A stretch of 43,965 nucleotides of DNA from Sulfurimonas sp. Lineage in GTDB: Bacteria; Campylobacterota; Campylobacteria; Campylobacterales; Sulfurimonadaceae. Below, piece after piece: positions 16,870-24,630 of this stretch. Made by a program: the position numbers and the translations under genes. The stretch is from the NCBI RefSeq assembly GCF_023229025.1, contig NZ_JALOAA010000016.1, forward strand, positions 1 to 43,965, given 5' to 3'. The number at the start of each line of letters is the position of its first letter. The stretch's first letter is position 1. The notes under the pieces are model-generated. The model made no database searches. It saw only the letters and a program-made list of their open reading frames with translations, and had not been told where the DNA came from.

Positions 16870-18699
16870 TTAGTCAAATTGTGCCATATTTTTATCATAT
16901 TTGTGTGAAATGTCGTCCAATTCGCCTTGAGCAACTTCTAAAAGCCCAAAGAGATCTTCTATCTCTTTTTCACCGGTAGAGATCTGTTTTGAAAGCTCTA
17001 TGATTTTAAAACTATCGCCTCTATTTGTAGCCTCAAGTAGTTTCTGTTGGTAAGAAGCTAAACTCTCTTCAATCTCTACAATAGAGCTCTCAAGCTTTTC
17101 AATCCTTTTTTTAATAGGCGAGATACGTTTGTTTCTCTCTCTAATGAGAGCGGCTTTTGTTTTTTTGTTGTTCTTAAAACTTGTTTTAGGTTTTTGCTTG
17201 ACTCTCTCTTTTTCCTCCTCTTCCCAGCCCATTTTTTCCAAAAATAGGTCATACCCGCCGTCAAAATACTCTGCACCGTTTTTTGTAAATATGATAAGTC
17301 TATCACATGTGCGGCGTAGTAGCTCTTCTGAGTGAGTTACTATAATTACGGAGCCTTTGAAGTTTTGGATTGCTACTGTTAGTGCTTCAATGGAGTCCAT
17401 ATCTAGGTGGTTTGTAGGCTCATCTAAAAATAGGAGATTTACATCACGTGCTAATATTTGGCCAAGCATGACACGGCTTTTTTCGCCACCTGAGAGAAGA
17501 GAGACCTTTTTATCTGCACTATCTCCGCTAAACATCATAGCTCCGGCAATAGCGCGTATGGCTTGCGCAGAGAGTTTTGTATTAGCAGAGTGAATTTCAT
17601 CTAAGACACTGCTGCTTGGATGTAGCCTTGCAATGTTTGTCTGTCCGAAGTGTGCAAAAGTGGTGCTTGTATGCATCAAAACTTCCCCGCTAAGCGGCTT
17701 TAGCTCTCCTGCAATTGTGTTTAGAAGGGTTGATTTACCTTTACCGTTTTTCCCGATAATCCCAAGACGCTCCCCCTTTTGGAGTACAAAAGAGATATTT
17801 TCAAAGAGAATATTCTCAGGGGTATAACCAAAACTTAGATTTTTAACATCCAGAAGAACTTTTGCAGGGGTCTCTTTGTAGTTAAAATCAAACTCTAAAG
17901 ATGAGTCATATCCCAAATCTTCAAGCATATCCATTTTCTGAAGCTGTTTTACTTTTGACTGCGCAAGAGCAGCGGTTGAAGCACGTGCTTTATTTTTAGC
18001 GATAAAGTTCTCAAGCTCTTTTACTTTTTTATCTTGTGAAATTTTTTGCTTCTCATGTAGCTCATCACTTGACTTTAACTGCTCATAATATTTGTGCGTA
18101 TCTCCGGCGATAACTCTTAAACCTCTACGAACAATTCCCATTGTGTGTGTAGTGACGGCGTCCATAAAATCTCTGTCATGAGTGATTAAAATAACTTCGC
18201 CCTCAAAATTCTTTAGAAAACTTTTCAGCCATCTAAGAGAGAGAATGTCGAGATAGTTTGTCGGCTCATCCAGAAGAAGCAGATTTGGTTCGGTTACTAA
18301 GAGTTTTGCAAGGTTTATGCGAATTTGATAACCGCCTGAGAAGGAGAGCGGATCTTTTTCTAAGTCCTCTTGTGTAAAACCCAAGCCAAAAAGAATCTTC
18401 TCAACTCTGTAAATATCATACTTCATATCCTCTTCAAGAGCTAATGCTGCCTCTTCTCTAAGAGTGCTTTGGCTAAATTCAAGATACTGCTTTAGCGCAC
18501 CTATTTTATACCCTCTTGGAATAATTACTTCCCCTGTGTCTGGGGTTTCTTCACCTAAAATAAGCTTAAAAAGTGTAGATTTTCCGCTCCCGTTGCGTCC
18601 GACTAAACCGACTTTGTTACCTGAGTTTAGTTTAAAGCTAAGGTCGCTAAATAGCTCCTGTTTGCCAAAACTCTTTGAGATATTAATAAGTTGTATCAT
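16870..18699 (-). CDS. ABC-F family ATPase (ribosome-associated type)
   Basis: The 609-residue protein has two ABC domains and no membrane segments. The first has Walker A GRNGSGKST (34-42), signature FSGGY and Walker B LLLDEPTNYLD. The second has GKNGKGKST, LLSGGEKSR and LFLDEPTNHLD. Between them lies the charged linker of the ABC-F family (the P-site tRNA interaction motif region), and a C-terminal coiled coil (about 530-600) resembles Uup/YheS. Members bind the ribosome and relieve stalling; some give resistance to ribosome-targeting antibiotics. The subgroup cannot be settled by eye. It follows a hairpin and probably has its own promoter. Confidence 0.9.
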   Translation of the reverse strand: MIQLINISKSFGKQELFSDLSFKLNSGNKVGLVGRNGSGKSTLFKLILGEETPDTGEVIIPRGYKIGALKQYLEFSQSTLREEAALALEEDMKYDIYRVEKILFGLGFTQEDLEKDPLSFSGGYQIRINLAKLLVTEPNLLLLDEPTNYLDILSLRWLKSFLKNFEGEVILITHDRDFMDAVTTHTMGIVRRGLRVIAGDTHKYYEQLKSSDELHEKQKISQDKKVKELENFIAKNKARASTAALAQSKVKQLQKMDMLEDLGYDSSLEFDFNYKETPAKVLLDVKNLSFGYTPENILFENISFVLQKGERLGIIGKNGKGKSTLLNTIAGELKPLSGEVLMHTSTTFAHFGQTNIARLHPSSSVLDEIHSANTKLSAQAIRAIAGAMMFSGDSADKKVSLLSGGEKSRVMLGQILARDVNLLFLDEPTNHLDMDSIEALTVAIQNFKGSVIIVTHSEELLRRTCDRLIIFTKNGAEYFDGGYDLFLEKMGWEEEEKERVKQKPKTSFKNNKKTKAALIRERNKRISPIKKRIEKLESSIVEIEESLASYQQKLLEATNRGDSFKIIELSKQISTGEKEIEDLFGLLEVAQGELDDISHKYDKNMAQFD

Positions 18700-18726
18700 T
18701 AGGCTCTTTTTTGTTTTATTTATAAT

Positions 18727-18750
18727 GCCAAAGGAGTTACTTCCTTTGGC
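18727..18750. terminator. Hairpin in the gap between ABC-F and hydrolase genes
   Basis: A perfect 9-bp stem (GCCAAAGGA / TCCTTTGGC) with loop GTTACT lies in the 111-base gap between the two minus-strand genes. It would end the gltX-hydrolase transcript, although no T-run follows on the minus strand. The rest of the gap, 18751-18805, is less AT-rich than neighbouring gaps and looks like part of a structured or repeated element. Confidence 0.5.
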
Positions 18751-18810
18751 TACGCTAGCCGCTATGGCACTGAAGTTAGCCTCATTCGAGACAGAATATC
18801 GTTACTGCTG

Positions 18811-19350
18811 TTAATTTGAGAGATTTTTTATCTTTTCTAATATCCACGGCCACTCGCCATAACCGCTATCACTATTTATGTGCCCTGCGTTTTCTAATAC
18901 TAGAGATTCTATATTAAGGGCTTCTTCAAGCTCTTGCGTCTCTTTTTTTGTTATATATGGGTCGTTTGTTGAGGTAATAAGCAGACTGTTTTTTGCATAT
19001 AAGCTTGCTGGAAGAGTGCATGGAAAAAAGCTGCTGAGCTCTTTTATAGTACACTCTGGGCTTGGAGGAGAAACGAGAATAAGGTTTTGTACTTCTCTTA
19101 TTTTTTTCTCGTTACAGAGATGAAACCAGAGTATATTTGCCAAGGAGTGACAAATAACAATATCCGGATTAAAATCTTCTAATTCTTTGGTTAACTGGAG
19201 TAACCACTCATTTTTATTTGGGAAATCAAAGTTACTAAATTTTAAAAAACTGACACAACCGTAATCTTTGGCAAGCTCTCCCGCAAGCCAACTCTGCCAA
19301 TGTGGATAATCACTCCCGCCCCAGCCATGAAGAAGTAAAACCTTTTTCAT
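18811..19350 (-). CDS. RBBP9/YdeN-type serine hydrolase
   Basis: This is a small cytoplasmic alpha/beta hydrolase of 179 residues. The N-terminal LLHGWGGSDYPHWQ carries the oxyanion-hole HGW. The nucleophile is S69 in ICHSLAN, a variant of the G-x-S-x-G elbow. The acid is D130 in STNDPYI and the base H157 in AGHINSDSGYGEWP, which closely follows the RBBP9/YdeN family pattern. The substrate is unknown. It starts two bases after the gltX stop on the same strand and is co-transcribed with it. Confidence 0.88.
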   Translation of the reverse strand: MKKVLLLHGWGGSDYPHWQSWLAGELAKDYGCVSFLKFSNFDFPNKNEWLLQLTKELEDFNPDIVICHSLANILWFHLCNEKKIREVQNLILVSPPSPECTIKELSSFFPCTLPASLYAKNSLLITSTNDPYITKKETQELEEALNIESLVLENAGHINSDSGYGEWPWILEKIKNLSN

Positions 19351-19352
19351 TT

Positions 19353-20741
19353 TTATGAGTGCCTATCAATAGCATTTGTAATGCGCAATATAGTCTCATC
19401 TCTACCTATTATTGCCATTACATTATCAAGTCCCGGACCGGACATCTTTCCCAAAAGTGCAACGCGAAGAGGCTGGCCGATTTTACCAAAGCCTATCTTC
19501 ATTTCATCGACGACTTCTTGCATTATATGGTGATAATCGCTTGGCAAGTGAAGCTCTTCTGATGTAGTAATCTTCTCCTTAAAAAGAGTAAGAATTTCTA
19601 CAGTATCATCTTTGAAGGCTTTTTTTACGGCTGCTTGGTCATAATATGTTGGGGTGCTAATAATCTCATAGACGAGACCTGCCATCTCTTTTAATGTTTT
19701 TGCACGCTCTTTTAGAGCATCTAGCAAAATCTCTTTTTTATCATGTGAGGTTAGTAGCAGTCCATACTGCTCAAGCAGTTTTGCGAGTTCGTTATTTGGA
19801 GTGTTTTTAATATAGTGAGAGTTTAACCAGTCAAGTTTTTCGGTATTGTAGATAGATGCAGACTTGTTTATATTTTTTGGGTCAAATAGCTCTCTCATCT
19901 CATCCATGGAGAAAATCTCCTGATCTCCATGACTCCACCCAAGACGCACTAAGAAGTTTAAAAGAGTCTGTGGCATGTAACCCATCTCCTTGTAAGCCAT
20001 CACATCAGTAGCGCCGTCACGTTTACTTAGCTTTTTACCCTCTGAGTTGTGTATCATAGGAACATGGTGAAAGTTGGGTGTCTTAAATCCTAGAGCATCG
20101 TAAACTACAATCTGTTTGGGGGTATTAGAGAGGTGGTCGTCTCCGCGTATGACCTCCGTTACTCCCATTAGATAATCATCTACTGCTACAACAAAATTAT
20201 ATGTAGGTGACCCGTCGGCTCGCGCAATTACAAAGTCATCTAAAATATCTTCAGCTTTAAAAACGGTATCGCCTTTTACGCCGTCTCTGACAACAATATC
20301 TCCACTAAGCGGTGCTTTAATGCGGATAACCGGCTCAATGCCTTCTGGCGGGGTGCCGTTAAAATCTCGATATCTGCCATCATACATTGTTCTTTGCTTG
20401 TTTGCCATTTGAGTCTCTCTTAGCTCTTTTAGCTCCTCTTTTGACATGTAGCATCTATATGCCTTTCCCTCATCAAGAAGCTGCTTTATATATTTTGCAT
20501 ATATCTCATCTCTTTGAGACTGGTACGTTATCTCCCCGTCATGCTCAAGTCCAAGCCATTTAAAGGCTTCTAATATTGCATCTGCCGCTTCCTTGGAGTT
20601 TCTAGCCTTATCTGTGTCTTCAATACGAAGAAGAAACTTTCCGCTATTTTTTCTAGCCCAGAGATAGGAAAAAAGAGCCGTTCTTAAGCCACCGATATGT
20701 AGATAGCCCGTGGGACTTGGAGCAAAACGAGTAACAACCAT
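19353..20741 (-). CDS. gltX: Glutamyl-tRNA synthetase
   Basis: This class I synthetase charges tRNA with glutamate. The 462-residue protein has the HIGH signature as HIGG (15-18), FLLRIEDTD, and KLSKR (237-241). Many Campylobacterota carry two GltX proteins, one of which charges tRNA-Gln for later amidation; which type this is cannot be decided from the sequence by eye. The usual zinc-binding cysteines near residue 97 are reduced to one (C97). ATG 20741 follows AAAGGC. It is the first gene of a pair with the serine hydrolase. Confidence 0.96.
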   Translation of the reverse strand: MVVTRFAPSPTGYLHIGGLRTALFSYLWARKNSGKFLLRIEDTDKARNSKEAADAILEAFKWLGLEHDGEITYQSQRDEIYAKYIKQLLDEGKAYRCYMSKEELKELRETQMANKQRTMYDGRYRDFNGTPPEGIEPVIRIKAPLSGDIVVRDGVKGDTVFKAEDILDDFVIARADGSPTYNFVVAVDDYLMGVTEVIRGDDHLSNTPKQIVVYDALGFKTPNFHHVPMIHNSEGKKLSKRDGATDVMAYKEMGYMPQTLLNFLVRLGWSHGDQEIFSMDEMRELFDPKNINKSASIYNTEKLDWLNSHYIKNTPNNELAKLLEQYGLLLTSHDKKEILLDALKERAKTLKEMAGLVYEIISTPTYYDQAAVKKAFKDDTVEILTLFKEKITTSEELHLPSDYHHIMQEVVDEMKIGFGKIGQPLRVALLGKMSGPGLDNVMAIIGRDETILRITNAIDRHS

Positions 20742-20814
20742 AAAAAGCCTTTGTAAAATAGTTATAGAATTTTAGGCTATCATTTGTTAAAAGCGGGTAA
20801 AATACTTTTTTAAA

Positions 20815-20820
20815 TATAAT
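20815..20820 (+). promoter_or_regulatory. -10 element before the SurA-like gene
   Basis: A perfect TATAAT lies 21 bases before the ATG in the 99-base divergent gap between gltX and the SurA-like gene. No consensus -35 element is seen. Confidence 0.4.
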
Positions 20821-20840
20821 AATAGTTCATAGGATAGCGA

Positions 20841-21674
20841 ATGTATAAGATATTTTTATCTCTTTTTTTTGGTGCGGCACTTGGCGCAGAGTTAATAAGT
20901 GGAGTCAGCGCTGTAGTAAAAGGAGAGGCAGTCACTCTTTATGATGTAAAAGAGGAGATGAAAATATCTAAGGTCAACGCAGATACGGCAATAGATAATC
21001 TTATAAGAAAAAAATTAGAAGCTATTGAGATTGCTGAGAGAAAAATCAGTGTAACAAGCTCTGATGTTTATGATGATATTAAAAAAGTGGCTGCTGCAAA
21101 TAAGATGAGCATAGATGAGTTTTATGAAGCTGTAAGAAATTCAAACGGCTTAACCTCTGCAGAGTTTAAAGAGAGGACAAGAGAGAAACTACTCTCACAA
21201 AAGCTCTACTCCTCAATTGCCTACTCCTCTATAGACACTCCAAGTGAAGATGAAGCAAAAGAGTACTACTTGCTTCATAAGGATGAGTTTTTGCATCCTA
21301 CCGCTTTTAGAGTCATAATATATAGCTCAAACAATAGAGCAGATCTTGAAAAGAAAGTATCCATACCGATGTTTCACTCCGATGGAATAAAAATGGATGA
21401 GCAGCTTCTTGAGTACAATAAAGTCTCGCCAGAACTCTCAAGACTTCTTGAAAATACGCAAGTAAATAGTTTTACTCCGGTAGTAGCCGATCCAAACGGC
21501 TCATATGTGAGCTTCTATTTAAAAGAGGTACACTCTCCAAGCAGCATAGAGTATGAGAGTGTTAAGAATGAGATAATGAACCAGATTATGTCTCAAAAAA
21601 GAGAGCAGGTTTTAAGTGATTACTTTGCAAGATTAAGAAATAGTGCGGATATAAAGATTATCAGAGAGCCGTAG
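20841..21674 (+). CDS. Periplasmic SurA/PEB4-like chaperone or peptidyl-prolyl isomerase
   Basis: The 277-residue protein has a signal peptide (about 1-16, cleavage near LGA). An N-terminal SurA-like helical domain follows (NADTAIDNLIRKKLEAIEIAE) and then a rotamase-like region (about 155-245, FLHPTAFRVIIYSS...). The parvulin core looks shortened, so isomerase activity is uncertain. Relatives in Campylobacter help outer membrane protein assembly. It is first in a three-gene run with the dCMP deaminase (3-base gap) and the IscU-like gene. Confidence 0.78.
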   Translation: MYKIFLSLFFGAALGAELISGVSAVVKGEAVTLYDVKEEMKISKVNADTAIDNLIRKKLEAIEIAERKISVTSSDVYDDIKKVAAANKMSIDEFYEAVRNSNGLTSAEFKERTREKLLSQKLYSSIAYSSIDTPSEDEAKEYYLLHKDEFLHPTAFRVIIYSSNNRADLEKKVSIPMFHSDGIKMDEQLLEYNKVSPELSRLLENTQVNSFTPVVADPNGSYVSFYLKEVHSPSSIEYESVKNEIMNQIMSQKREQVLSDYFARLRNSADIKIIREP

Positions 21675-21677
21675 TAT

Positions 21678-22121
21678 ATGTTGAGCGATAAGAATTTTAT
21701 AAATATTGCGCAAGAGTTAGCAAGCGCATCGAAGTGTGTCTCTAAGCAGGTTGGTGCCGTTATTGTAAAAGATGGAAGGATATTGAGTACAGGATACAAC
21801 GGTACTCCTGCCGGATATATAAACTGCTGTGATTATTGGGAGGGCGAATATACGCATGAGCATCATGAGTGGTCAAAAACATATGAGATACATGCAGAGA
21901 TGAATGCAATAATATGGGCTGCAAGAAAAGGTATCTGCATCGAGGACGCTACTATTTATGTGACGCTTGAGCCATGCAGTGATTGTAGTAAAAATATAAT
22001 TGCAAGCGGAATTAAGCGCATAGTATATCTAAAGCCTTATGAGCACAACCACTCCGCAATTATCTCAAAATTTATAAAAGACAACAGTGTAAGCATTGAA
22101 ATGTTAAGTGAAAAAGAGTAG
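21678..22121 (+). CDS. dCMP deaminase
   Basis: A zinc-dependent deaminase that converts dCMP to dUMP for thymidylate synthesis. The 147-residue protein shows the catalytic HAEMNAI (zinc ligand H72, proton shuttle E74) and PCSDC (ligands C100 and C103). Further cysteines and histidines (C50, C51, H60, H62, H63) match the extra structural-zinc region seen in deoxycytidylate deaminases. ComEB is the Bacillus relative. It starts three bases after the SurA-like gene. Confidence 0.93.
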   Translation: MLSDKNFINIAQELASASKCVSKQVGAVIVKDGRILSTGYNGTPAGYINCCDYWEGEYTHEHHEWSKTYEIHAEMNAIIWAARKGICIEDATIYVTLEPCSDCSKNIIASGIKRIVYLKPYEHNHSAIISKFIKDNSVSIEMLSEKE

Positions 22122-22124
22122 ATT

Positions 22125-22667
22125 ATGAATGAAGAAAAAGAGCTCCAAGCGGAGATAGGAAAACATCTTATGCAGCCCGAAAACTACGGGAAAATTGAAG
22201 ATGCCACTTGTGTTGGGGTTGGGATAGACCATGCAACGAAGAGTTACGTTATTATGTATATCAAAAGAGATAATAACTCTATAGTAGATGTTAAGTTCGG
22301 CACAAACGGCAATCAGGATACAACTACTTTAGGTTCGATATTTACAGAGATGATTAAAGGGGAGACAATAGAGAGTGCCCTAGAGATAACCTCGGCTCTA
22401 GAGAAGGATTTGAAGGATAGTTATGCGGCAATTCCTGCTCCAAAAGTTGACACGACTAAGCCCGAAGGCGAGCAGGTTGAAGCGATATCTACCGAGCATC
22501 AAGATAGTGCAAATATGGTACTTACCGCGTTTCGTGCAGCCATGCGTCATTATGAGAGAGTAGTCGGTGGTATAGAGGAGGAGCAGTTTGAGATGAGCAT
22601 AGTTAAGACTTGCCCATACTCCACAACAGAGTGCCACTTTGTTAAAAAACAGAGCAGAGAGTCTTAA
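22125..22667 (+). CDS. IscU/NifU-like protein lacking the cluster-ligand cysteines
   Basis: Residues about 14-145 of this 180-residue protein follow the IscU fold: LMQPENYGKIEDAT at the start, SIFTEMIKGETIESAL after the second ligand site, and a helix ending AAMRHYE. The three cysteines that hold the iron-sulfur cluster in IscU are all replaced. The ACGD site reads near GIDHATK, the GCGSA site reads GNQDTT, and the HCS site reads HQDSA. A C-terminal extension carries two other cysteines in CPYSTTEC. It is unlikely to be a normal scaffold. It follows the deaminase closely and overlaps arsC tail-to-tail. Confidence 0.75.
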   Translation: MNEEKELQAEIGKHLMQPENYGKIEDATCVGVGIDHATKSYVIMYIKRDNNSIVDVKFGTNGNQDTTTLGSIFTEMIKGETIESALEITSALEKDLKDSYAAIPAPKVDTTKPEGEQVEAISTEHQDSANMVLTAFRAAMRHYERVVGGIEEEQFEMSIVKTCPYSTTECHFVKKQSRES

Positions 22668-23017
22668 CTATTTAAAAACTGTGCAATCTTCTCTGTGGGT
22701 CTTCCTATAATTGCGCTATCTCCTTTGATGATTATCGGGCGCTCTATTAGTTTAGGGTATTTTGCCATTGCAGATATTAAAGCTTTGTCGCTTTGTTCTT
22801 CTTTTAGATTTAACTCTTTGTATAAATCCTCTTTTGTTCTCATAAGTTCTCTAGGCGTGAGCTTAAGCATTTTTAAAACACTCTTTATCTTATTCTCATC
22901 AGGAGAATCTTCCAAATATTTTATCACATCAGCTTTGCATCCGCTTTGAGCGACTATTTCCATAGCTTGGCGTGATTTTGAACATTTTGGATTATGCCAA
23001 ATAGTTATTTCTTGCAT
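22664..23017 (-). CDS. arsC: ArsC-type arsenate reductase / Spx-family protein
   Basis: The 117-residue thioredoxin-fold protein has the ArsC signature HNPKCSKSRQ with catalytic C12, followed by RELMRTKE, LIERPI and IGRPTEKI, where the oxyanion-binding arginines are expected. It would reduce arsenate to arsenite with glutathione/glutaredoxin-type or other thiols. No arsenite exporter or ArsR regulator lies nearby, so a role other than arsenic resistance, as in YffB-like proteins, is possible. Confidence 0.82.
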   Translation of the reverse strand: MQEITIWHNPKCSKSRQAMEIVAQSGCKADVIKYLEDSPDENKIKSVLKMLKLTPRELMRTKEDLYKELNLKEEQSDKALISAMAKYPKLIERPIIIKGDSAIIGRPTEKIAQFLNS

Positions 23018-23047
23018 TTTGACCTCTTTTTTGTTTATATTTTACAC

Positions 23048-23053
23048 TATAAT
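23048..23053 (+). promoter_or_regulatory. -10 element before the CopD-like gene
   Basis: A perfect TATAAT lies 32 bases upstream of the ATG, with the RBS AAGGGG between them. Confidence 0.4.
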
Positions 23054-23084
23054 TGAAAACAAAAAATATTTAAGGGGATAGTTT

Positions 23085-23540
23085 ATGGTAGATGTAGTAC
23101 TCTATATACATATATTGGCGGCAACTGCATGGATAGGTGGAGCATTGTTACTGTTTGCGTTAGGAATTTTATTAAAGGGGAAGGAGGCACAAGCGCAAAC
23201 ATATGAGTATTTAGGACCTCTTTATGGATATTTTGAGACTTTTTGGCTTATAGTTCTGCTTAGCACCGGCACATTTCTTTTTGTAAACTTTAATCTTATT
23301 GATGTGTTGACACTCGACCTTAATGAGTCAAAACTCGGGTACATGATGAGCAACAAGCTCTTTTATGTTGCTGCTATAACAATTTTTACGATTGTACATA
23401 TGCGCATAGCGTTAAAGACACATAAGAATGAGCGCACTATTGTTCAAAAAATAGTATCACGCGCAAGCTCTATGATGATTTTCTTTTTAAACCTCATTGT
23501 ATTATGGTACGCAATGCAGTTAAGACACATCCTCTCTTAG
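23085..23540 (+). CDS. CopD-like four-helix membrane protein
   Basis: The 151-residue protein has four predicted membrane helices (about 3-30, 48-70, 88-110 and 125-147). Conserved-looking histidines are H9 in YIHILAATAWIGG and H105 in IVHMRIAL, a pattern shared by CopD, DUF2269 and HemJ-like proteins, in which such histidines bind copper or heme. Whether it handles copper or heme, or acts as a HemJ-like protoporphyrinogen oxidase, cannot be decided here. It is a single gene with its own promoter-like element, ending at a hairpin. Confidence 0.65.
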   Translation: MVDVVLYIHILAATAWIGGALLLFALGILLKGKEAQAQTYEYLGPLYGYFETFWLIVLLSTGTFLFVNFNLIDVLTLDLNESKLGYMMSNKLFYVAAITIFTIVHMRIALKTHKNERTIVQKIVSRASSMMIFFLNLIVLWYAMQLRHILS

Positions 23541-23562
23541 TAAGAGGATGCTACTATAGTAG
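23528..23562. terminator. Hairpins between convergent CopD-like and DUF4395 genes
   Basis: An 8-bp stem (CATCCTCT / AGAGGATG) spans the CopD-like stop codon and is followed directly by the 12-base palindrome CTACTATAGTAG and, ten bases later, a T-run. Together they could terminate transcripts from both directions. Confidence 0.55.
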
Positions 23563-23985
23563 TTTAAACTTTTTTAAAAGCATATACATTTTACAACCTA
23601 TACAGTAGTTAAAAAGCGCCTCTAAGAGAGCGCATGCTGTTAATACAACCATAACCACGACAGTAGCAAATGCCTGATCTAACAAAAATAGAATAACTAA
23701 GAGTAGAGCAAATAAAAAACCTATCTTAAGTGCAAACTCTTTTGGGCCTGCATCGATTTTATCTTTTTTTACCCTAAAGAGTTTTGAGGTCACTCTTGCT
23801 ATATTGTAGAGCGGACTTATCTTCTCATAACCTATCATACGTACAAAAAAGTCATACAGCAGAAGCGCTAAAATAACAAAACTTGGATAAATTATAAAAA
23901 AGATTCCAAGAGCAGAGACCTCTGAGGCAACTATTCTTACTATATTTTGATCTACTGTTTTATATGTAATTGGACAAGATTTCAC
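23554..23985 (-). CDS. DUF4395 membrane protein A (with CP and CxxC cysteines)
   Basis: The 143-residue protein fits DUF4395: N-terminal SCPITYKTVDQN, four hydrophobic helices (about 22-48, 86-101, 104-125 plus a shorter one), the central ISPLYNIAR block and C-terminal YCIGCKMY. Cysteines C4, C128 and C131 could form a redox or metal site on the cytoplasmic side. It lies 10 bases after the Rrf2 regulator and is presumably co-transcribed with it, opposite the sulfate-assimilation operon that carries a second DUF4395 protein. The function of the family is unknown; a link to sulfur or thiol metabolism is inferred from context. Confidence 0.8.
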   Translation of the reverse strand: MKSCPITYKTVDQNIVRIVASEVSALGIFFIIYPSFVILALLLYDFFVRMIGYEKISPLYNIARVTSKLFRVKKDKIDAGPKEFALKIGFLFALLLVILFLLDQAFATVVVMVVLTACALLEALFNYCIGCKMYMLLKKFKLL

Positions 23986-23995
23986 CTATTTTTTC

Positions 23996-24400
23996 CTATA
24001 TAGTGTAATTTAAAAATTTATTTTTATATCCGGAGAGCTCTGTTATGCTAACATCAAAAATATCTTTTATGCTCTCTCTTGAGTCGTCAAAAAAGAGACT
24101 GAGTATTGGATGCTCGACTTTTGTATCAACGATTTTTAAGTCATCCTCTAGAGCGATTAAGATATCTAAAACCTTTATCTCTTTTGGATCACGTGCAAGT
24201 ATATATCCCCCTTTAGCACCTCTTATACTCTTTACAATTCCGGCACGTCTTAGTTTTCCAAGAAGCTGTTCAAGATAGTTTTGTGGGATATCAGCATTTG
24301 CGGCTATCTCTTTTATCTGCATAGGAGACTCCCCCTCATATTTGCTTAGTTCACATATTGCGGCTAAACCGTATGTTCCCTTTGTTGATATTAGTGGCAT
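23996..24400 (-). CDS. Rrf2-family transcriptional regulator without cluster cysteines
   Basis: The 134-residue protein has the Rrf2 winged-helix DNA-binding domain (about 1-85: STKGTYGLAAICEL, IAANADIPQNYLEQLLGKLRRAGIV, GAKGGYILAR). The three cysteines that hold an iron-sulfur cluster in IscR, NsrR and RsrR are absent; the only cysteine is C16. In this it resembles CymR, the Firmicutes cysteine-metabolism repressor, which senses O-acetylserine through a complex with cysteine synthase. Here cysK lies in the divergent operon. The inference is that this protein controls both divergent promoters. Confidence 0.88.
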   Translation of the reverse strand: MPLISTKGTYGLAAICELSKYEGESPMQIKEIAANADIPQNYLEQLLGKLRRAGIVKSIRGAKGGYILARDPKEIKVLDILIALEDDLKIVDTKVEHPILSLFFDDSRESIKDIFDVSITELSGYKNKFLNYTI

Positions 24401-24429
24401 TACAACTCCAATATATAAAGTTTAGCAGA

Positions 24430-24458
24430 AGTATACACTCTTTTTTAAATAATGTAAA
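24430..24458 (-). promoter_or_regulatory. Promoter of the rrf2-DUF4395A transcript
   Basis: On the minus strand, -35 TTTACA (24453-24458) and -10 TATACT (24430-24435) are separated by exactly 17 bases. The -10 element lies about 30 bases before the regulator ATG. Confidence 0.7.
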
Positions 24459-24578
24459 GTAATTTTGTCGTATTTAATAAATAATTTTAAAATCCTTTTT
24501 AACTCCCATAATAGAAGGGTTTAAAGCAATCCTAACTAAATAAGTATAGATTAACATTACAAATTTGCTTGACTTTAC
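24454..24578. promoter_or_regulatory. Pair of inverted ACTTTAC heptamers at the divergent promoters
   Basis: GTAAAGT at 24454-24460 and ACTTTAC at 24572-24578 are the same heptamer in opposite orientation. Each overlaps the -35 element of its own outward-facing promoter, in a wider shared context T-n-ACTTTAC. This placement suits repressor binding sites. The link to the Rrf2 protein is inferred. Confidence 0.4.
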
Positions 24579-24597
24579 CTCTAAAATAAATTATACT
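24569..24597 (+). promoter_or_regulatory. Promoter of the sulfate-assimilation operon
   Basis: -35 TTGACT (24569-24574) and -10 TATACT (24592-24597) are separated by 17 bases, an unusually good sigma-70 match for this AT-rich region. The first ATG follows 34 bases after the -10 element, with a strong AGGAGG RBS. Confidence 0.75.
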
Positions 24598-24630
24598 TTC
24601 GTCAATTATTAAAATAGGAGGATAAGTAAG

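Noticed and set aside
18464..18814. 116-residue open frame on the plus strand over the ABC-F start and the adjacent gap
   Set aside because: Most of it is antisense to ABC-F. The part in the gap translates a structured repeat-like region, so it is probably spurious.
22664..23017. An arsenic resistance island around arsC
   Set aside because: No arsR, arsB, acr3 or arsA gene is present on either side.
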